Of a DNA stretch of 7,626 nt, positions 4,820-7,626 are shown one piece after another. How positions within the stretch are numbered: position 1 is the stretch's first letter; every line of letters starts with the position of its first letter. The notes beneath the pieces were generated by a model. It was given only the letters and a program-made list of their open reading frames with translations. It was not told the DNA's origin and ran no database searches. Source of the DNA: Microcaldota archaeon (GTDB lineage Archaea; Micrarchaeota; Micrarchaeia; Micrarchaeales; Micrarchaeaceae); contig JAKBRJ010000025.1 in the NCBI GenBank assembly GCA_021834785.1, positions 1 through 7,626 of the forward strand, in the 5' to 3' direction. The translations under genes were made by a program, and so were the position numbers.

Positions 4820-4890
4820 AGTAATATACTAATTAAATACTTAAATACCTTTGCTTTTATAATTTATATTTAAGTATAAAGTATATTACT
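4820..4890. repeat. large interrupted inverted repeat
   Basis: On the plus strand AGTAATATACT (4820-4830) pairs perfectly with AGTATATTACT (4880-4890), and ATACTTAAATA (4837-4847) pairs perfectly with TATTTAAGTAT (4867-4877). The arm pairs are separated by 6 and 2 unpaired bases, with a 19-base centre. It lies between the two gene blocks and overlaps the stop of the 102-residue membrane protein. It could be an operator, a transcript hairpin at the operon end, or a replication/partition site. No T-run marks it as a simple archaeal terminator. Confidence 0.8.
4840..4847 (-). promoter_or_regulatory. TATA-like box for the left operon
   Basis: The minus strand reads TATTTAAG after the purine-rich GCAAAGG (BRE-like). 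The predicted transcript start about 25 bases on would fall near 4818, leaving a leader of about 15 bases with AAAGTGGTT as ribosome-binding site before the ATG at 4803. The box lies inside the inner arm of the inverted repeat, so a protein bound there would compete with TBP. The same TATTTAAG occurs on the plus strand at 4867-4874. Confidence 0.5.
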
Positions 4891-5194
4891 GACTTTTCTC
4901 TGGGGTAACTGCTGCAAAGAGGTCGTGCTGCTCTGTCTGGATATAAGCACGGATAAAAAAGACTGCGAAATAGCCTATTGAGAAAATTAGAAAATTTACA
5001 ATAAAATCAATAGATTTAACTCCAGATAAAGATAAAATTATGAACATGACTGCTATATAAGTAATTAAATAGCCAACAAATAAATAATAGGCATTTATAA
5101 TGCTCCTGCCTAAAGGCGTATCAAGCGTAAGCTTAGTTATGATAGCTGCAATGATAGGATATATAAGTACTATCTCAAAATATAATAATGCCAA
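4886..5194 (-). CDS. three-helix membrane protein with TTG start
   Basis: 102 residues, unknown family. Helices are predicted at about 3-22, 33-57 and 62-84, followed by a soluble polar tail (IQTEQHDLFAAVTPEKSQ). The proposed start is TTG at 5194; GGGCGAT, which ends the upstream gene, sits at ribosome-binding distance, and no ATG is better placed. It is the last gene of the right block. The final codons overlap one arm of the large inverted repeat (4880-4890). Confidence 0.7.
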   Translation of the reverse strand: MALLYFEIVLIYPIIAAIITKLTLDTPLGRSIINAYYLFVGYLITYIAVMFIILSLSGVKSIDFIVNFLIFSIGYFAVFFIRAYIQTEQHDLFAAVTPEKSQ

Positions 5195-5196
5195 TT

Positions 5197-5934
5197 TTAT
5201 CGCCCATACTTTCTTTTTGTTCTTTCATTTTTGTATACGAGTATAGCTAGGAACATATAAATAAAGCTCAGTATTACATCAACAAAAATAAATGCATATC
5301 CTAGTGATCCAAATAAAATATTAGTAGCTAATGGTGTTGTTGTTGCTGACTGGCTTTGGACTGAGAGCGTAGTATTAAATGCATTAATAGTATATGGGCT
5401 GACTTGGATGAGCGAAGTAAACTGCAACGCATAAATTATAAGCACTGCTGCAATCATCCCTACTGCAAAGCCCTCTATGCCTCCCATTATGCCCACATTG
5501 AATTTAAGCACCCTAAACACTAATAGCAATAAAATTATAGATAATAATATTCCTATTGCAAATAGTGCCTGGGCTGTGGTAGAATACTGCGGGGAGTTTA
5601 TTGTCTTGGTGCTTATCATATAAATATTTAATGGAACATATTGCCCACTGAAAGTTGCATTCGTAAAGTTGAACTTATAGTATTCCTGCGGCTCTACGAG
5701 CATGTATGCACTCATGTTATAGCCAGCCAATATTTTTGTTGAGCTTGTTGAATTGCCGAGATATCCTGTAAGTGCAGCAGAATGAGTTATTGCATAAATT
5801 GCTAAAGGCGTAGAGTTTGTGTTCTGGTAAATAGTATTGCTTATTATATTCATTGCAAATGGAGCTGTTGCTGCCGAGCTGAACGAAGCAAAAATTAAAA
5901 GAAATAATGGAATAATATAGATAAATTTATTCAT
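5197..5934 (-). CDS. secreted or membrane-anchored protein with signal peptide and six sequons
   Basis: 245 residues, unknown family. Residues 1-22 form a signal peptide or anchor with an A-x-A-like end (FSSAATA). An extracytoplasmic domain of about 100 residues follows, carrying sequons at N40, N61, N73, N89 and N92. Membrane helices are predicted at about 122-143, 148-171 (Gly-rich: VGIMGGIEGFAVG) and 208-235, with a sixth sequon at N187 in the loop between the last two. The basic tail ERTKRKYGR should be cytoplasmic. Dense N-X-S/T sites are typical of archaeal glycosylated surface proteins or virion envelope proteins. It is coupled to both neighbours, so the four membrane genes may encode one complex. 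Confidence 0.8.
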   Translation of the reverse strand: MNKFIYIIPLFLLIFASFSSAATAPFAMNIISNTIYQNTNSTPLAIYAITHSAALTGYLGNSTSSTKILAGYNMSAYMLVEPQEYYKFNFTNATFSGQYVPLNIYMISTKTINSPQYSTTAQALFAIGILLSIILLLLVFRVLKFNVGIMGGIEGFAVGMIAAVLIIYALQFTSLIQVSPYTINAFNTTLSVQSQSATTTPLATNILFGSLGYAFIFVDVILSFIYMFLAILVYKNERTKRKYGR

Positions 5935-6280
5935 ATTTTCGCCTTTTATATTCAGTAAAAACCCAAAGCAGAGTTAAGAAGACATAAGCGAATTGGGGAA
6001 AAATAAGCAATTCGCCGAAAAACACACTCAAAGATAATGTGCTTTTTGATTGAGTGTATGTTATGTTGTATGAAGGAATTATTATGTTGCCACTGGGCGT
6101 TAAAATTGTCTGCTGAGATGTGGTTTGTATGTTTGATGAAGCAAGGAAAGGCAGCCCCATCGCCAATATCCCTATAGCACTTACTGCCAAGAAAAATGAA
6201 ATTAGAGATCCACGCATTTTGTATGCGTAGTAATCAAGAGCTAATGCAACAGCTGGAAATAAAAGATATATAGCCATCAT
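5927..6280 (-). CDS. three-helix membrane protein
   Basis: 117 residues, unknown family. Membrane segments are predicted at about 2-20, 27-48 and 85-108. The 36-residue loop between helices two and three is polar and Thr/Ser-rich, with one N-glycosylation sequon (N72-I-T), so it is probably extracytoplasmic. The C-terminus YKRRKYE is basic and cytoplasmic. The start is fixed by AAAGGAGGT; a second ATG follows at once. Its end overlaps the next gene by 8 bases (ATGAATAA), and the AGGCGA in its R-R-K codons probably serves that gene. Confidence 0.75.
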   Translation of the reverse strand: MMAIYLLFPAVALALDYYAYKMRGSLISFFLAVSAIGILAMGLPFLASSNIQTTSQQTILTPSGNIIIPSYNITYTQSKSTLSLSVFFGELLIFPQFAYVFLTLLWVFTEYKRRKYE

Positions 6281-6514
6281 TTAGTTACCTCCTTTTGCGA
6301 TTAAGTATATTTCAATCAGAGATAGAAACTGCATTAATATGACTAGAATCAGTGGGATTATCATATAAAACTCTTTATACAATGTTATCTCGTAGTAGAA
6401 TGCCATGTTGCCTATGCTTGCAAATAATAATATGATAGCCCATATTCCTATACTGAGCTTTTCTTTATTTGAAAATTCATTTCCTCTTTTTTTATTAACC
6501 CTCTTTTTCAACAT
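6281..6514 (-). CDS. two-helix membrane protein
   Basis: 77 residues, not recognised. A basic N-terminus (LKKRVNKKRGNEFSNKEK) is followed by membrane segments at about 20-40 and 49-73, giving a predicted hairpin with both ends in the cytoplasm. It is the first gene after the TATA box at 6542-6551. Its last codons (A-K-G-G-N) contain AAAGGAGGT, the strongest ribosome-binding site in the window, and its TAA directly abuts the ATG of the next gene, so the two should be translated in a coupled way. Confidence 0.75.
   Translation of the reverse strand: MLKKRVNKKRGNEFSNKEKLSIGIWAIILLFASIGNMAFYYEITLYKEFYMIIPLILVILMQFLSLIEIYLIAKGGN
6287..6295 (-). promoter_or_regulatory. strong ribosome-binding site AAAGGAGGT inside a gene end
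   Basis: The minus strand reads AAAGGAGGT, 6 bases before the ATG at 6280, and it lies inside the Lys-Gly-Gly codons ending the upstream gene. It fixes the start of the 117-residue membrane protein and implies translational coupling. Confidence 0.75.
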
Positions 6515-6541
6515 AAATCCACTATTAGTATTTATTGATAA

Positions 6542-6551
6542 TATTTATAAA
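6542..6551 (-). promoter_or_regulatory. TATA box for the membrane-protein operon
   Basis: The minus strand reads TTTATAAATA, preceded by a purine-rich GAAAGC that can serve as a BRE. Its centre is about 33 bases before the ATG at 6514, so a start about 25 bases downstream of the box would give a leader of only a few bases. No clear GGTGA-type site precedes that ATG, which fits leaderless or near-leaderless initiation. Confidence 0.55.
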
Positions 6552-6556
6552 GCTTT

Positions 6557-6631
6557 CTATTTTTTATATTTGCTCAATATCTTTAAATATCTTTCCTTGA
6601 ACTTCTCATAACTTATATGTATATTTTTCAT
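6557..6631 (-). CDS. possible 24-residue basic peptide
   Basis: A micro-ORF, ATG to TAG, reads MKNIHISYEKFKERYLKILS followed by KYKK. It is a highly charged, probably helical peptide with aromatic residues spaced along it. An AGAGTGATTG stretch just upstream could act as a ribosome-binding site. It fills the gap between the genes at 6657 and 6514. No family can be assigned; it may be a real micropeptide or chance. Confidence 0.35.
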   Translation of the reverse strand: MKNIHISYEKFKERYLKILSKYKK

Positions 6632-6656
6632 GTCAATCACTCTTTTAATCTTTATA

Positions 6657-6995
6657 TTATGTCATAATTCCTGAAAGAAACACGATCCATGTAAAAAGAT
6701 AAATGGTTATAAAAATCCACATATATTCATCTATTATTTTTTTATATTTCTTATAAATAAGTGCTGTGAAACTTAATGAAAAGATAGCACCTATAAAAAG
6801 CATAAAAATTAATACAAGGAAGTAAAGTAGGGTTAATACTGCATTCATAAATAAACCTACAAACGCTGCTGAACAGAATATCATCATTCCAAATAATATC
6901 AATGGCATTATTTTTCCTCTTTTGCTTTTTTGCGACTTCACACGCTTCGGTGCTTTCTTTGTTTTTTTGCTTTTTGTTTTCATATTTTTTTTCAT
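6657..6995 (-). CDS. small membrane protein with Lys-rich N-terminus
   Basis: 112 residues, family not recognised. The first 28 residues are extremely basic (K/R at about half of positions) and should stay in the cytoplasm. Hydrophobic segments follow at about 30-50, 52-80 and 91-110, with a basic loop YKKYKKIIDEY between the second and third, predicting three membrane helices. The ATG is 4 bases after the methyltransferase stop; its ribosome-binding site is a weak GTGAT at 6999-7003 that includes that stop (TGA). A second ATG at codon 5 is possible. Co-transcription with the methyltransferase is likely from spacing. Confidence 0.75.
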   Translation of the reverse strand: MKKNMKTKSKKTKKAPKRVKSQKSKRGKIMPLILFGMMIFCSAAFVGLFMNAVLTLLYFLVLIFMLFIGAIFSLSFTALIYKKYKKIIDEYMWIFITIYLFTWIVFLSGIMT

Positions 6996-6999
6996 TTTA

Positions 7000-7575
7000 T
7001 CACGTTTTAATATAAACTATTTCGGATTTTCCCTGCGAACTAACCATTCCATATCTTTTTCCGCCGAGATTTAATATTATTTTTTCTAATTTATTATAAA
7101 AATATGTAGTATAAGCGAAAGGATGCAGACCTATTGCGAATTGCTGGAAGGTTTTAAGGTATTCCTTAGTTAAAATATCTTTTTCCGCACCTTCAATGTC
7201 CATCTTTAAAATATCACCTTTTGGATGTTTCTGCGTTGTATACGCAAAAGCGTTTTTAAAATTAAATTCATTGAATTTTAAGTTTTTCGATATATTTTTT
7301 GCTTTTTTGTCTATCTCGATTCCTATTACTTTTGTTGCGCCTTTGCTCAGAAAATATATCGCCGATGAGCCTATGTCTGCCCCATAATCTACCACTACTT
7401 TGTTTTTATAATTCAGAGGTGCATAAAATAAACAATATTCATAAAAGTTACAACCTATTTCTGGCATTTTTAGCATTTTATCATATTTATAATATTTAGC
7501 ATACTCGAACAACGCAAGCGGATTCCCACCTTTAAAATCATGATGTATTCCATATAAAAATTGTATTACTCCCAT
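7000..7575 (-). CDS. FkbM-family SAM-dependent methyltransferase
   Basis: A 191-residue protein with the class I methyltransferase fold signature. Motif I is VVDYGADIGSSAIYF (residues 61-75), the nucleotide-binding acidic strand is VIGIEID (83-89), and the FkbM hallmark DILKMDIEGAE lies at 121-131. FkbM proteins are typically O-methyltransferases that use S-adenosylmethionine and often act on sugars or glycans of surface polysaccharides and glycoproteins; the substrate here is unknown. There is no signal peptide or membrane helix, so it should be cytoplasmic. Motif I has Y-G-A-D-I-G where the family more often has V-G-A-N-x-G. The ATG has an AAAAGGTT ribosome-binding site inside the preceding gene end. 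It is the first complete gene of the right block and is followed 4 bases later by a membrane protein. Confidence 0.85.
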   Translation of the reverse strand: MGVIQFLYGIHHDFKGGNPLALFEYAKYYKYDKMLKMPEIGCNFYEYCLFYAPLNYKNKVVVDYGADIGSSAIYFLSKGATKVIGIEIDKKAKNISKNLKFNEFNFKNAFAYTTQKHPKGDILKMDIEGAEKDILTKEYLKTFQQFAIGLHPFAYTTYFYNKLEKIILNLGGKRYGMVSSQGKSEIVYIKT

Positions 7576-7577
7576 TA

Positions 7578-7626
7578 TTATAACCTTTTTATATAATCTA
7601 TTAATGTCTGAGCCCTGCGAAGTGGC
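7578..7626 (-). CDS. C-terminal end of an upstream gene (partial)
   Basis: Only the last 15 codons and a TAA stop are inside the window; they read PLRRAQTLIDYIKRL. This is a plausible amphipathic, basic C-terminal helix, and the stop lies 2 bases before the methyltransferase start, matching the tight packing of the other genes. The AAAAGGTT stretch serving the next gene overlaps its last codons (KRL). The reading frame in phase with the methyltransferase is also open to the window edge, so an N-terminal extension of that gene is the alternative. Such basic tails occur in glycosyltransferases, which would fit an FkbM neighbour, but 15 residues cannot establish that. Confidence 0.45.
   Translation of the reverse strand, partial: PLRRAQTLIDYIKRL

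Noticed and set aside
4820..4890. Inverted repeat as insertion-sequence ends
   Set aside because: The arms face each other over only 19 bases, with no transposase in the window and no target duplication.
6405..6611. Plus-strand hydrophobic frame of 68 codons
   Set aside because: It is antisense to the two-helix membrane gene and its promoter, with no ribosome-binding site.

Overview
The window looks archaeal. Most gene starts carry a GGTGA/GGAGGT ribosome-binding site, there are TATA-like boxes (TTTATAAATA, TATTTAAG, TATAAATA) at the distance expected for archaeal promoters, and arginine and isoleucine often use AGA/AGG and ATA. Every convincing gene is on the minus strand, so transcription runs from right to left. 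No replication, capsid or integrase gene is recognisable. The many tiny, tightly packed, unfamiliar genes beside a long Gln/Asn/Ser/Thr-rich protein suggest an accessory region, possibly a virus, provirus or plasmid of an archaeon. That origin is inferred, not shown.

Right block (7626 down to about 4886). The last codons of an upstream gene are followed 2 bases later by an FkbM-type SAM methyltransferase (7000-7575). Next come a three-helix membrane protein (6657-6995), a possible 24-residue peptide, and four membrane proteins in near-continuous coupling (6281-6514, 5927-6280, 5197-5934, 4886-5194). The 245-residue one has a signal peptide and six N-glycosylation sequons. A TATA box at 6542-6551 probably starts a nearly leaderless transcript for the four-gene set. 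This block looks like membrane or surface functions with a possible glycan-modifying enzyme.

Boundary (4804-4885 plus the gene end). A large interrupted inverted repeat, with two pairs of perfect 11-base arms, overlaps a TATA-like promoter that should drive the left block.

Left block (4803 down to 1). At least eleven genes follow head to tail, mostly with overlapping or abutting stop/start codons: a coiled-coil protein, a small alpha/beta protein, a beta-rich protein, a zinc ribbon of 57 residues (3639-3812), a PaREP1/HEPN-like helical protein (3253-3636), a His/Glu-rich 60-mer, a charged helical protein, a basic 45-mer (2452-2589), a Pro/Gln-rich protein, a coiled-coil 81-mer, and a very long low-charge protein open at the left edge (1-1802, 600 codons seen).

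The most striking feature is that nine of the first ten proteins of the left block, otherwise unrelated, end in the same type of tail: a hydrophobic residue (or Lys/Pro), then V/I, then usually K, then a final V (LVKV four times, FIKV, KIKV, KVKV, PIEV, PIFV), usually after basic residues. Part of this is explained by the ribosome-binding site of the next gene lying in the last codons. At three genes that explanation fails: one uses different synonymous codons, one has its ribosome-binding site after the stop, and one has no ribosome-binding site there. A shared C-terminal peptide signal is therefore a serious possibility. The right-block proteins lack it.
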